The notes: generated by a model not told the origin, from the letters alone. A stretch of 64,000 nucleotides of DNA from Heliocidaris tuberculata (GCA_025618425.1 CM046848.1:22905955-22969954); one strand, 5' to 3'; positions 43,732 to 56,410 are shown, counted from the first letter of the stretch. Program-made: numbers and translations.

Positions 43732-43997
43732 AGTAGCAGATCTGAGGATGGGGCGGGGGGGGGGGGGGGGGCTAATGTACCCCCAACATGAATATTTGAG
43801 ACCCCCTTTTCTATATCATATTGTTTGTTATTCATCATTATCATTTTTGGGGCATTGTTCTTTATCAGAGAATTTGGAAGCCTCATTATACGGTTCAGAA
43901 AGACGTGATTCCCCCTTTTTGTCAGAGATTTTGGTAGCATACATGTGCCTCACCCCCCCCCCCCCCTTTGCAAAGAACCCTGGACACGCCACTCCTT
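43732..43997 (+). mobile_element. GC-run MITE, copy 6
   Basis: Left end CAGTAGCAGATCTGAGGATG then a G run; interior CCCCCTTTTTGTCAGAGATT; a C run and right end AAAGAACCCTGGACACGCCA then CTCC. The ends are inverted repeats of the CAGTGGCGGATCCAGG type. Confidence 0.8.
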
Positions 43998-44640
43998 TCA
44001 TGTGGCTGTATTTCGTCACAGAGCAAGGTCTGAATAGGATTTTTTTTTTTTAACCCTTATCATTCTATGTTATCCCTTATCAACGGCGTAGCCTATCCAG
44101 TATTGGGTGGAGCTGGCGTACGTCCTACCCCTGTTTGACAGCCCATACAATGTATCATTATTTTACAAGTCTTCCTCGAAAACACTTCCTAACTGAAAAT
44201 AAGGCTTCTTATGGTAAAATATTGAATGAAATAATAAAATGAAAGGGATTAGACGAGAAGACTGCCATGGACATTGTAGAACTGTCCGAAGACAGAATTA
44301 TGACTCTTTCATCTCCCCCAGCTTTTTTTTACTTCTCCACACAGAATGATGTTGCGCCATCTGTTTCACTGAGAAGTTTCAAACATGCTTCAATTTTAAA
44401 GCTTCACATCCACCTCCACCACTTATGGTGGTTGATCCAGTGTCCGAACACTTTTCAGAAAATCAACGATAGCAAATAAAATATCAAACGAATATCTGTC
44501 AAACTATACATATTGAATGCTCAAAGTCCTACAAAAAAAGAAGTTGATGGAATTTTAAAAAGACAACGTAGATTTAATACGATATTCCCTTCCGAGTGAA
44601 CCCCTTCCCAACGACGCTGCGTTTTGGTCCCTTGAAAAAG
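43998..44640. other. Single-copy DNA, no gene seen
   Basis: T run at 44041-44051. GGCGTAGCCTATCCAGTATT at 44084 may be a GC-run MITE left end fragment. Confidence 0.5.
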
Positions 44641-44780
44641 GTACCGTAATTCCGAACGTGTGAAACCTATGGGAAAAAGACACAACCTTGGTATCAATAG
44701 TGTGGTTTTCATACGCGTAATCCCACGCGTATGAAAACCCATTTTAGGCGCTTAACTTTACACGTTCGGTAATACAATCT
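44641..44780. mobile_element. Foldback element with central 15-bp hairpin
   Basis: The centre is a perfect stem, GGTTTTCATACGCGT at 44704-44718 and its complement at 44725-44739, with a 6-base loop. Outside it, GTAATTCCGAACGTGTGAAA on the left and TTTACACGTTCGGTAATAC on the right are imperfect inverted repeats. No coding. Confidence 0.72.
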
Positions 44781-44954
44781 GTTCGGAGTTACAATACTTG
44801 ACTATATATAGTAATTGCACAGGAATTCTATACAAAAACTGCAATTCTTATACTGTATATCTGGCGGGTAGGGGGGGGGGGGGGCGTAGTAGCTAAAATT
44901 TCCTATACCTAATTCATCTATCTCTATATCGAGGTAATTTCACACATACTTGGA

Positions 44955-45050
44955 ACTTAAAGGGGAGGTCCACCCAGATTACAAGTTGATTTTAAAGAAG
45001 AAGAAAAGTTAAAGAAACAGATCAGTGAGATTTGAGCAAAAAGAGAGATA
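44955..45050 (+). mobile_element. Single arm of the AAAGTCCACCCTGAT MITE
   Basis: ACTTAAAGGGGAGGTCCACC, CAGATTACAAGTTGATTTTA, AAGTTAAAGAAACAGATC and GATTTGAGCAAA match the arm of the 22334 element. The rest has been replaced by a (GA)n tract that starts inside the arm. Confidence 0.8.
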
Positions 45051-45358
45051 TGGAGAGAGACAGAGAGAGAGATGGAGAGAGAGGGAGAGAGAGGGAGAGA
45101 GAGAGAGAGGGGGATACTAAGGGGAGAAACTTCAATCAGACAATTAATCGTTCGATTGAGAATAAGAAACAAGGAGCTACATTCAAATTAGTTAGAAGAT
45201 CGAGGTAGGAAATAAGTATTGAAGGTTAAGGAAGGAACGAATCAAGATCGTGAAAAAGGCTTTTCATCGCCTACCATTTCGTACCAGTTGGTACATAGAT
45301 GTGGGTCGGAGGTTCATTATCCGATAGCAGGAGAGAGAAAAAGAAAGAATACGGGTAA

Positions 45359-45407
<49 letters not shown>

Positions 45408-45466
45408 CCATGAGAGTTGCCAGAGCTGTTGTATATGTTATTTCCTTACAATTATTTATATATATA

Positions 45467-45516
<50 letters not shown>

Positions 45517-45715
45517 AAGGCTAAACACAGTTAAAGAGATGGAGCGAGTGAGCGAGCGAGATGGAGATTGGAGGAAGTATAGGAAGATAGAAAGGGGAAA
45601 GGGAAAATAGAGGAAGAGATAGGGAGGGAGGAAAGGGGGGGGGGAAAGAGATTGAGGTTGAGAGGATGAAAGGGAGGCAGAAAGAAAGAGAGAGAAAGAG
45701 AGAGAGAGATTAATA
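45036..45715. repeat. Cluster of GA, poly(A)-(TA)n and purine tracts
   Basis: (GA)n with GGA at 45042-45112; an A run then (TA)n at 45357-45404; (GA)n at 45466-45513; then GA/GGA-rich DNA to 45710. Between 45113 and 45350 the sequence is not repetitive and shows no gene. Confidence 0.9.
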
Positions 45716-47354
45716 GTTGAATAATTTTTTTAATAATTAAAAAAACAAAACAAAATCGGTAAACGGACACCGTTTTCAGCCCTTGTGCGGCATTGTTCAC
45801 GGTCGTCGAAAAAAAAAATAGTGAAACCCTCTCACATCATGGAACTATAGCTCATATCCTTCATCTCACACGGCTTGTCTAATGAGGATTAATAGTAAGA
45901 TGGGTTGATTTGAAGCCAAGAAGCGAGTGAACGACCCACAAATGTCATTCTGTGTTACCTGCTTGCGAGAACCGGTTACTTTGGCGCGTAAATCAAATCA
46001 GTATAAATTCATTACCGAGGTCGTCTGCCTTGTGGTTTAACAAAGATTCTCTTCGTATTCGTCTGGAATTTCGTATGTTGTTTATTGTTTTATTGGTTTC
46101 TGTAATCTTTCCGAACATACATTTTCATGAACAAGAGTATAAATCTGACGCACATTTTCCAGAATGTAACTAGAAAATCCAAGGAACACGATGAAAGCAT
46201 GACAACTTAAATTAGGTAGAGGAGGGCTGCAGCGTGTAGAATGAAACTTTGTCTGCTTGCATTCCTCAAATTCGAACGCCCTACTTTTCGACTGAAAGTC
46301 AAGTGAATAAACCACTGTGACAAGAAATTCCCGTCGACTTATAATGTACTTCGGAATACTAAAACAAATAGAGCATAAAGAATATCCACTACCATGCATG
46401 GCAGTGTCGTTTCGTGGGTCAGTCCATTTGGGGGCAGCGTCGTTCATGTGGGGAAGGGGGGGGGGCACTGGTCTTCCTACGTAGAGTAAAATCGAATGAG
46501 GGGATGAGAGAAGGTGTGAGAGGCGGCGTCTGACACTCTTTTAATAATATTGTCTTCCCCTTCTATGCCTTCTCACTTTCTTTCTATCCCTTGCTTCCTT
46601 TTCCCTCTCTTTTTTGAATAATTGTTTTTCGCTGTTCCCCATGGTTAAGCTACTGCCTATAACAATCCTGATAGATTTGGGATATAGGCCTGCAAGTTTC
46701 CGCTGCAGTGATGGTGATGCTATTATTACAATTGACATAATCGGTTACGATGTGATAAAATGGGTCGATGGTTATTAGGTGATGGTGAAAAATGGAAAAG
46801 ATTTCTTTCGAAACTAATTTGCTGATAACGAAATATTTACTTATAACTAAATACTAAAAATGGTTTATTTAAACTTCTTACCAATGCTAACATTTTATGA
46901 TCTCTACAATCATTTTGATTTTTATTTGACTAACGCGGGCATGTAGAGCAAGATAGCAAGTTGACAATCATTTTTTTTTTTCTTTTCCTTCGAAGATCAT
47001 AGCGCTATACATTCGGTCACAAACTGTTTGCACACTACCGCACGGCCCAAGTTTACCGACCCCGCTCTGCGGGGTTGGAGATCGTGCCGTAACCGTAGTT
47101 TTAGGATGTTAAATAGCATCGGGCTTTGACAAGAGGTACAAATTTCGTGCATGCAACGAGTGTTTTTATGATTTTTTTTCTGCTATCCTTCTTACTAACC
47201 GTATGCGTGCTTCTTTCGGGCCCGTGGAAAGGAAATAAGCCTCTTAGGTTTAGCCCCGCACGCTTACTTGGGGATGGAGGTTATCAAAATATGTACAGGT
47301 GACACCAGAAGAAATGCGGACCAAGTCAGGCGGGAGAAATGGTAGGATGGTAGG
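45716..47354. other. Single-copy DNA, no gene established
   Basis: A 128-codon minus-strand frame at 46082-46468 has no recognisable family. A G run lies at 46457-46467. A small perfect hairpin, ACCCCGC-TCT-GCGGGGT, lies at 47059-47075. I find no RNA family to match. Confidence 0.45.
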
Positions 47355-47640
47355 GGGGGGGGGGGGAGGTGAGAGAGAGACTGAGAGACAGAGAGCGAGA
47401 GAGATAGAGAGCGAGAGAGCGGGAGAGCGAGAGAGAGAGGGGGGTAATGGGATACACGGTGGGAAAAGAGAGGAAGAAGAGGCAAGAAAACATGGGAGCG
47501 ACCTACAAAGAGTAGAGCGAGAAAGAGGAAGAGGAAGACAGACAGACATACATACATACATGCAGACAGACAGAGAGACAGACAGACAAAACACACAAGA
47601 AAACAGAAAGAGAGAAGAAGACGAGGAGAGAAAGGGCGGT
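47355..47640. repeat. Purine-rich tract with (GACA)n
   Basis: A G run, (GA)n, then (CAGA)/(CATA) repeats at about 47537-47590. The 182- and 129-codon frames here are low complexity. Confidence 0.85.
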
Positions 47641-47879
47641 AAGGAGGGTTACTTCTTTGATTTTCCTGATTATCGTGCAAACCAATGAATCGTATCGGAA
47701 CTACCCCAAAGCTAACGAAAATTGCTATTGCCTCTGTTTTGGGACCACCGCCCCTCCCAAGGTCTAAATTACAAAGAAGGACCCAAAAATGCAGAAAGAT
47801 ATATGATTTCATGTGGTCACTTTGTCATCCGCATTTTTTACCCTCGTCATGGGAAGTATCCGCTTGACTCGTTTAGAAT

Positions 47880-48195
47880 AAACACAGTAACGTGAGTAAG
47901 CGAGTTAGGCACGCGACCTCATGAATATGCATGAGCGGTGACACGTGTCACTCGCAACGATTCCCGAGCGAGCACAGACCTCTCTCAACGCGTGGAGGAG
48001 TTTCAAAACTTGTGGACACCTCAGCTTCGTTAATCATTTTTCTCCTTCCATTTTAAGGAAAATACTACCATTGAAGGAAGGCTAAAATACAAGGAAAGAG
48101 TAGAATTCCAATAACAATTTCTTTTAAGCGTACGAAGGAATGGCATAGCAAAATAAAGCGTAGACAACAACTCAAAACAATGACGTCATGATTTA
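47880..48195. promoter_or_regulatory. Candidate enhancer or promoter: octamer dimer, E-box palindrome, CRE
   Basis: ATGAATATGCAT at 47921-47932 fits the POU-dimer MORE motif. GTGACACGTGTCAC at 47938-47951 is a perfect 14-bp palindrome around the E-box CACGTG. ATGACGTCAT at 48180-48189 is a perfect CRE/ATF site. CpG is raised around 47900-48000. Motifs this good can arise by chance in 64 kb, so the clustering, not any single site, is the argument. Confidence 0.35.
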
Positions 48196-48263
48196 TTTCG
48201 TACTTGTATTTACGGGCATGTAATATGCACCAACATCAAGTAGCCCTATTATACAGAGGCTGG

Positions 48264-48304
<41 letters not shown>

Positions 48305-49079
48305 GCAACAATATTACAACAGTAGTTTTGAACTTTGAACGGGGCCTTGTTTTGTTTTGTTTTCTCTTCTTTTGTTTTGTTTTTAGAAAGATTTTAAAAG
48401 CGTCAACTTTACACAAAACCTGTAAGCAGTAGCGCAATGTGGGTCCATACAATGAGGGGCACTGGCCTTACACACAGTGGGTTCTTTCATTTCTAGGAAT
48501 TCAAGGATTTTTTTTACCAGGCAGCTACCCGTAATTATTTGCTTCACCTAGGTGGAGAATGGCAAATGAAAATTAATGCCTTGTGATCCACGACCCCTAC
48601 GATCTACATATTTCTTATTCTCTCATCGTTCTTTGTGGGTTGATGGTTCCCTTTAAATCATGTCACCAGTGTGTGAACGGGAAGGAGGAAGTGCCGAGGG
48701 TAAAAAAATAGAATTGAATTTGTCGCAGCTGGTACCGTTTTGCCAGGATGACATCTGGCTCCATATTTAAAAAGCTATGATCGTATAATCATCAACACGC
48801 AGTGATGATATCGAGGAGATTGGTGAGAGGGATTCGGGTTGGAAACGGGGAGAAGGGGAGGGGTGCCGTTTATATCTGGTGGGTGAAAATATAGTATCTT
48901 GAGACAGGGTCATTGCGCGGAAGTATAATCATCTTGAATATTCAGATGTATCAGTCGCATTTTAGTCTCTTAGTAAGAATAGCTGTCTGAGAAATAAAAG
49001 CCTTGTAAGCAGCTGCTTTCATCTTTGTACCATATTATTATGAACTGCGAGCTATACATAACAGTAGAAAAAAAAGGGG
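48196..49079. other. Single-copy DNA with a (CT)n run
   Basis: (CT)n at about 48267-48302. No gene seen. Confidence 0.5.
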
Positions 49080-49234
49080 AAAAGCTAGGGAGGGGCGGAG
49101 GGATATCGAAAGAGAGGAGGAATGAGAAATTAGATATATAGGATATAGCTATAAATAGAGAGAGAGAGAGAGAGAGAGCTAGCGAGAGAGAGATAAAGAG
49201 AGATAGTCAGAGGGAGGGAGACAGATACAGACAT

Positions 49235-49277
<43 letters not shown>

Positions 49278-49290
49278 GAGCGCGCGAGCG
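49080..49290. repeat. GA-rich polypurine tract
   Basis: Several (GA)n blocks separated by short variants. Confidence 0.92.
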
Positions 49291-49689
49291 AAGGAAGTGA
49301 TAATTGTGTAACTCACGGATCCACCTGACGATGCGATATCCTAGAGTTCTAAACCCATCCACAACCACCCTCCACGCGAGCACGGGTCTGCGGACAAAGA
49401 CTATGTCCACGCCACCAGATCCGCATCACCATTCAGCGTACACGGTTGTCATGGTAATAGATGAGAGACGGACTCGGTTGATAGGATGTCCCGGTCTAGA
49501 ATACCCCACCTGTCACCCCACCATCGACTGTCCGAAGTCTTTGTCTCACCCCTCCGACCTTTGTCAACAAACTGACTTGAACAACGAAAGACAGTCGTCA
49601 AGCGTGCATTACATGTACAAGTTTTATCATCAGCTCATCCTCTGAAGTACTTAAAATCATGAAGTGGAACTGAATATGATAAACAGTGT
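49291..49689. other. GC-balanced segment, no gene established; one RFX-like site
   Basis: A 113-codon frame beginning at TTG covers 49304-49645 but shows no family. GTTGTCATGGTAAT at 49445-49458 differs by two bases from the RFX consensus palindrome. Confidence 0.4.
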
Positions 49690-49962
49690 TGAACCCCGAG
49701 TGGGGGGGGGGGGGGGCGGGGGCAATGGGGCAAGTGGCCAGCGGTAAAACCCAGTGTGGCTCATTTTTAAGTTTGAAAAAAATGATGCGTCCCCTGGCAC
49801 CCACCCCCCTGTAGCGATTTTAGGTCCTAAAAGGCACTTAGCTGAAAAATGAAACAAATTTCCCCCTTTTTTTTGTTTTGCCTTGTTTTCTTATTGTCGG
49901 ATATTTTTTGGACTTGTGCCCCACCCCCTCCCCCGGCCAGAGAATCCTGGATCCACCATGCA
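49690..49962 (+). mobile_element. GC-run MITE, copy 7
   Basis: A G-run start, AAAACCCAGTGTGGCTCAT, TAGGTCCTAAAAGGCACTTA, a CCCCC-TTTTTTTTGTTTTG block and right end AGAGAATCCTGGATCCACCA. It follows the same order as copies 1, 3 and 4. Confidence 0.75.
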
Positions 49963-50484
49963 CTGGTAGAGGTTGAATTTCCCATAAATCTCTCTCGGTG
50001 TGCATGAGAAACGAATATTTCGAGTACAAGGATTATCGTTTGATATATCTAACGATATAAATAACACAACATAAATGAAAATATTAAACATACAGTAAGA
50101 TGACTGAGCAGATTTCAATTTTTTGAGTTTGAGAAATATAAAATCTTGGTGTTGGCACTTTCTTGGACTAGTAAATGAACCCCTAAATTACGTTACGTAT
50201 CTCTACCATTTAAACCATTCGATGAGTTGTAGGCCTTTACATTTTATAACTGGGATTAGGTTTGTTTACGTAGAAACGCCCGTGCCTGGTACTTCAGAAA
50301 AAGCCTCATAAAGGGCTGTCGACAGCGGATGCGTTGCCTATGATGCGGTGCGGGTTGGTTGTTTTGTTTCGTTTTGTTTTTATCTGACTGAAAAAATATC
50401 AAATGAAAACAAATCTTCCTATTGTCATGCTTTCGAGACATTTTATCTCTCCTATACATCCATTTTTTGGTTTCGATCGGATCT
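49963..50484. other. AT-rich DNA, no gene seen
   Basis: No feature recognised. Confidence 0.55.
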
Positions 50485-50612
50485 GGGCCCTCTTGCATTA
50501 AAAAGTTGCGTTTAATCGTAACTTAAAAAAACAAAACTAAACATTAATCCCATATACGGTATCCTGATTAGTTGAAAATCAAGTTGCGTTTAATTTTTTA
50601 TGCAAGAGGGCT
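50485..50612. mobile_element. MITE, GTTGCGATTAAACGCAAC family, copy 2
   Basis: Left GGGCCCTCTTGCATTAAAAA then GTTGCGTTTAA; right on the minus strand AGCCCTCTTGCATAAAAAAT then TAAACGCAACTTGATTTTC. The interior GTATCCTGATTAGTTGAAAA is the reverse complement type of the centre of copy 1, so the two lie in opposite orientation. Confidence 0.87.
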
Positions 50613-52055
50613 TAAACACAAGAAGAGTGTGTATAAGCATGATAAGTAACGAAACACGCAATAAATTGTTACCACCAATGAACTTATCAAATCAATCAAA
50701 ACTCATTAATAGACAAAAGCTACAACGATTTTAAGTCTTGGAAAAAGAAGGCTGTCTTTGGTTAGTGTTTTTGCTGTATTTATTATTCTCCCCATCTGTT
50801 GGTCTGTCCCCCCCCCCCCCCTTTCTCTCTCTCTTTCTTTCTTTCTCTTTCTTCCATGCATTGTTTTACTTGAATCGAATTATTTCGGCGATGGTGTATA
50901 TACGCATCCATTCTTTCAGCTAAAACGACGGTCAGCCATCACTTGTTGAAAATGCAGCAAAATTTTTGACAAAAGTACCCTAATCATTTTGCACTTTGGC
51001 ACCTTAGACCACGAAGCGAAATTACGTAATCCATCACTATGGTAGTAACAAGCGAACAAATTTACATGAAGAAGAACGACAACAACACAAAAACACCCCA
51101 ATGTTGACGGCAATTGCTTGGACAATACAACCATTGGGTCGTGTGATTATGTACCATAAAAGGAATAGATATTACCTCGAGCGTTGCTAATCTAAAACTT
51201 TCCAGGCTTGATAACGGCACGCGAATAGGGATAGTCTTGAAGAAGAAACATTTTCTCAGCATCAATTCACCGCGGTTGACGCTCAACTGCGAATAGAACC
51301 GTCTACCATTTTTCATTCAATATAAAATAGCAGAAAATAGCCGATTTTGGTTTTAAAAACAATCTAGATTCTGTAAGAGCAACACCGCAGCCAGTAATGA
51401 ATATAATTCAATATAATACAATTGAATGACAAACAACATACTGCGACATGCTGGAATAAAATAATCGTCTCACGACAAGGCCTGTAAGGCTGTTTTAAAA
51501 AGGATACTCCAGCTGCACGAAGTTGGACATTTACAAACTTATCTACACTGAAGGAAATAAAGTCTTACATTTTCTGGTTTCATTATCGCTGAGTATTTAT
51601 TATACGTTTTTAACTAATATGATTGATTGATAATGCATTAAACTCATTCCTGGCACCCACCAGTGATATGTACAGTGTTCACAGAATAACTAAATGAATG
51701 TAAATAAACCGTTGTGGAATATGGCTGCGTGCGTTCTTCAAAGAAATAAGATGGTTTTCAACCTGTGAAACTTAATCGTTTGTTAGAGAATTTTATATTT
51801 TGAATGACATCCTCCTCTTAACTAAGATTTATACCAGAAGCCTTGTGCAAACCTTCATTGAAAAAGGGTACCACATTCGCAGTCGCAATGGAATAAATTA
51901 CCCTTCTATATTTCAAGGGGTTTGTTTAAGAAGTCTACGCCGATGTGCTATTGTTCTGAAAGCCTTTGATGAGCCAATCACATTGTGAGAACAATAGGGC
52001 GCCAGGTGCCAGCGCGTGCCACAATAAAGACTCAAAACAAACGTAGTGTGTAAAC
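50613..52055. other. Single-copy DNA, no gene seen
   Basis: A C run and CT-rich stretch at 50809-50850. No coding support. Confidence 0.5.
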
Positions 52056-52560
52056 GAAGAGGACGGAGAAGAGAAAAATACAAGGGTAAAGTTAAACAAG
52101 AAGGAGAGGGAAAATAACATAAAGAAAAAGAGAAAAGAGGAGGAGAATGAGAAGGAAAAAAAGAAGGATAAGAAAGAAGAAGAAGTTAAAAAATCACATA
52201 GAAAAACAAGAAGAAGGAGAAGCAGATGAAGAAGGCGAAGAAGGAGAGAAAGGAAGAGAAGAAGAAGTAGTAGAAGAAGAAGAAGAAGAAGAAGAAGAAG
52301 AAGGAGAAGAAGTAGAAGAAGGAGAAGAGATAAAGGAGAAGAAGCAGAAGGAGAAGAAGAAGAAGAAGAAGGAGAAGAAGTAGAAGAAGGAGAAGAGATA
52401 AAGGAGGAGAAGAAGAAGTATAATAAGGAGAAAACAAGAATTAGAAAAGGAGAAAACAGAGGGAGAAGAAGAAAAAAATAAAACACAAACAGAAGAAGAA
52501 AAAAAATACGAAGAAGAAAAGGAAGAAGGAGTAGAGGACTGAAGAAGAAAAGATGGCTGA
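52056..52560 (+). repeat. 500-bp polypurine tract (GAA/GGA)
   Basis: Almost no pyrimidines on the plus strand; GAAGAAG and GGAGAAG units. The 215-codon Leu/Phe/Ser frame on the minus strand is an artefact. Confidence 0.95.
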
Positions 52561-54219
52561 AAATAAGTATAATTGGAACCAAATCATGTAAGAAAAATGT
52601 AAAGAGAAAATTTCAATAATCAACGATAATTGATGTAAATAAATAATCAGATAACAAAGAAGAAGGGAAGTTATCACATAACATACATTAAATGGAATCA
52701 AATATTTGAAGAAAAAAGTTGAAACGAAAAAAGCATATCAGTTGAGATGGGGAAAAAATACAGAAAAGCGAGAGCGAAGGGTTAATATAAATTTCTTACA
52801 ATATTTGGGAAAATAGTCAACGCATAATTATTATGGATAATGTATTAAAAAAAAAAAACCTATTACATCAGGCAAACTTATGCCATGAATTATAGTGACG
52901 AATCTTAGCCGACATTCTATATTTTCATTTATTTCATCCAAATTAGACTGTCAAAATTGTGCAACTTATATTTCTGTTAAAATCACATTCCATCATGTTA
53001 GTAATTATAATTTACTTCCCCATATAAATTATTTCAGTCATATAGTGTTATCACAAAATATTAATTTAGGTCAGCGAAATATACTGTATAGAATAAGATT
53101 AACATGCAGTCTATTTAATGATGTTCCCTTCTCATATAAGGGATTTTTTCCCTTTTTCTTCTTACTGCTTTGTAGTTAACGGTGTCGAGCGGGGGCGATT
53201 AAAAAAAAAAGGGTACAAAACCATTTCAGAACACGCCTTGTGACGCATCTACAGTTAAAGCTTGTCATACTCGTAAATCTTACCAAATCTCACCTCAGGG
53301 ACCCATTCAACCTTAATCCCCACTCTCTTAGATTTGAATGAAGGATCACCAGTGCATCTTTAATGAAACAAGAAAGAAAAACTCCGCAACAAGAGCTCGG
53401 TAAGCAGGCTTTTGTTTTTTGTTCCATAGACTGATAGATTTGAGTTTTTGTTTCGTCCAAATTCCGCGCGTCCCCGCACGCGACTGACGTAATCCGTGAT
53501 TTCCCGTCTTTGAAAATTCATGTAGTTAAGTGGGCGCACGCGCTTGTGTACCCAGTATTACTATGGCTTTGAGCCTGTGCAAGAGGCTGCTAATTTTAAT
53601 CCAATCTATGTTTCAAATGCAGTCCTGTTTGCCGTGTGTTTTGAGAAAATGAAACTGTGCATGTGAAAAAGAGGTTGTCTTTGAAAAACAGGATTTGTAA
53701 TGCATTTGACATCAGCTTGTATCCTGCTTTGAAGGGGATTAAAACTCGCATAACCATTGCTGCGAGCATCATTGTAAACAATATACATGATAATTGCTGT
53801 TGTTGCCGAGAACAAATTTATGTAAGATGCCATGTCCTCAGTGTGAATTGAAGAAAATATGTCGGAAAGATAAATTACAAATTTACCATAGTGTAGAATG
53901 GTGTTTGTTAATCATTTACCAAATTTCATGATGTGGCTTGTGGAAATAATTGGCGCAGGCGCGGCGATGGTGTTATACCGTATAATTATTTTCATGATGT
54001 ACCACAAATAGACTAATTGCTACAGAACTGGAAAAAAAGTATTGGATGGTTCAATGAATTTATGATGAAAATTAAAAAAATTTAGTCTGAATAGTTACCT
54101 TTTTAAACTATACGTACACTTTACACACAACATTATTAAGAATTACCAACATAACCTACGGACAGAATCTATCTCTAATTACCTGCAGGGAGTCCGATAT
54201 AATCAGTGACGGTCTGACC
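52561..54219. other. AT-rich single-copy DNA, no gene established
   Basis: A CpG-rich patch at 53463-53500 includes TGACGTAA (CRE-like, 53485-53492). The 94-codon frame at 52895-53179 has no domain. Confidence 0.45.
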
Positions 54220-54345
54220 GATCCAGGGTTATTTTCCGTTGGAGGGGCACAAGTATGTGTCAAAAATATAAGGGGAAAAAAGTTTAATAGATTTAAACGG
54301 GGGGGGGGGGGGGGGGGGTACACATGCTCCTTGTTTCCCTGGATC
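54220..54345. mobile_element. GC-run MITE, copy 8 (short form)
   Basis: GATCCAGGG at 54220-54228 and CCCTGGATC at 54337-54345 are perfect 9-bp inverted ends. The interior contains GGAGGGGCACAAGTATGTGT and a G run of about 20. Confidence 0.7.
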
Positions 54346-55027
54346 CAATACTGACAATCTTGGGTTTGACAGCAGTACAGTAGTCGAGAATCCCCAGTAT
54401 GACGATAATTCTAAAAAGATTATTAAATATTTAAGAACCGTGCTTTTGCAGTAAAGGCTGGATCATAATATCTCATCCATCAAGACATAATATATTATCC
54501 CTAAATATTACAGCATAATTTTGTCTGCGATATCATACCAAAGCAGTATACCTGTTGTTCATAAAGTGGAACTAAAATGGCTCCGTGGATTACTTCTAAA
54601 TTAGGATATAATTTATATTTCATTATTGAAAGCCAATTTTGCTCTTTATTGATGTATTTGTGAAACAGAATTAACAATTAACAACGGTTACAACATAACC
54701 TTTAACTGAACTTAAGCAATGGTGTCCCAGTTTTTTCAAAAATCGATGTAGATTTATAATTAAACACCATTTTAAGCCATATCACAGGATGCAGAAGACC
54801 CTTTTCATCTCATTGTCTCCATAGCAACATTATCGGTGACACCCACATGATTCAGCAGCATGTATTTGCTTCATTCTTCTCTAGGTTTGTTTTATTCGGC
54901 TTCTTGTCTCTACCCAGCCGTGTATGTCTCACTTTCTAGCTTTTGTTTCCCCCCGTATTCAGCGCCAACGCGTTTTCCACTCTACTGGGTTTCAACGTTA
55001 TGGCCCTGTTCTTTCTCTCCCTTCTCC
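54346..55027. other. AT-rich DNA, no gene seen
   Basis: No feature recognised. Confidence 0.55.
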
Positions 55028-55375
55028 CAATCTCTCTCTCTCTCTCTCTCTCTCTCGCTCTGTATTGTTTACCGCCTTTTTCAGAAAGTTGAGTCAGGCG
55101 GAAAAGCGCACGCGCACCGCTGAAAAAAAAAAAAAAAAAAACGCCAAAGAAAATATAGAAAAACGGGGCTCTTTCAGCCCATACAACTTCACATGTGTAC
55201 GGAAGCAATAGCAACATTATTATTCCTTTCCGAAATGATATTTGTCTCTCTGGATTTTAAAGTTACTGGCAAACTACCCCCTCCCCCCCCCCCCCCCAAA
55301 AAAAAAAAAAAAAAAACAACAACAACAACAAACAAACAAACAAAAACAACAACAACAACAAACAAATCAAAACAT
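55028..55375. repeat. (CT)n, poly(A), poly(C)-poly(A)-(CAA)n cluster
   Basis: (CT)n at 55030-55057, an A run at 55123-55141, then a C15-A18 junction at 55281-55315 followed by (AAC)n and (AAAC)n to about 55375. The poly(C)-poly(A) junction matches what the GC-run MITEs carry but the ends are missing. Confidence 0.88.
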
Positions 55376-55845
55376 TTAAAAAATAAAAGTCGTTTAATGT
55401 TTTGGATGCTTGTGGGTTTTTTGGTGAGGAAATCTTAAAATTATTAGAATCACTTGAAGGTACCAAGGAAATGTATGAAACGAAAGAATAACGGTTCTTT
55501 ATGCTAGTATTCATAGTCATAGTTTACCAATAAATGTCTCAAAAATATTTTGTTCTTTTGTGATAGCAATAAATATTTTGGTAAACACCTCATTGTAACC
55601 TCTAATTACATCGTTCTCTTTGTTTAACCAGTCACAGTAATCTAAACTGTGTTAGCTAAAATCACCCATTATTCTGGTCCAATACGGCGGTTAAAAAAAC
55701 ACGACATGTTTATTAGGTACAAAGTGATATCAGTTTAAGAAATAAATACGAGTCAGTTTGGATAATTAGCAACAATATCTCTGACGTGAATCATTAATTC
55801 TCAGTATGGGTACCTCCATCATCAGCAACGTGTGAATCGTGTCGA
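55376..55845. other. AT-rich DNA, no gene seen
   Basis: No feature recognised. Confidence 0.55.
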
Positions 55846-56410
55846 AATTATTATTACCATCACCATTATCACCACCACCACCACCAACATGCACCATAGT
55901 CAGTCATCATCATCATCATCATCATCATCATCGTTGTCGCTATACGGGTATGGATAGTATGTTGGCAGTGAGATGGTAGGCTAGATGGTGTTAGTGGTGG
56001 TGCAAGATGGTGGTACTGGCAGATAATGGGGGTGTATGGTTGAAGTGATGGTGCTTAGTGTTGGTACAGGTACAGGTAGATGGTGGTGGTGATCGTGCAT
56101 TTTCGTCTTGATGGTACATGGTGTTATAGTGGTGGGGCATGGCGGATATCAACGTCACCATCGCCATCTCCACCACCATAATGGTAATCGTTGGTGGTAA
56201 ATGGTGGTGATCGTGCAATATAACAGTGATGGTGCATGGTGGCGGTATTGGTAAATGGTGGTAGTGATCGCGCATAGTTGTGTTGGTGATGGTGGTGGTG
56301 GTGGCGGTGGTGGTGGTAGTGGTAGTGATGGTGGTGATAGTGATATTGACCGCGATAGGTATGGTGATTGAAGAGGTGCATGGTGGTAATTGTTAATAGC
56401 AGTGGTAGCA
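55846..56410 (+). repeat. Imperfect (ATC)n/(TGG)n low-complexity region
   Basis: Starts with CACCACC and (ATC)n, then long G/T-rich DNA built of TGGTGATGG. A longer unit, ATGGTGGTGGTGATCGTGCA, recurs near 56082, 56199 and 56256 (gaps 117 and 57 bp). His-rich frames on the minus strand are artefacts. Confidence 0.85.

Noticed and set aside
46082..46468. 128-codon minus-strand frame as a secreted protein
   Set aside because: No signal peptide, no family and no splice or promoter support; it ends in a G-run context.
47059..47075. Histone-type or snoRNA hairpin
   Set aside because: The stem is only 7 bp with a 3-base loop and lacks the GGCTCTTTTCAGAGCC-type sequence or the H/ACA boxes.
51935..52582. 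215-codon Leu/Phe/Ser frame resembling a membrane protein
   Set aside because: Complement of a 500-bp polypurine tract.
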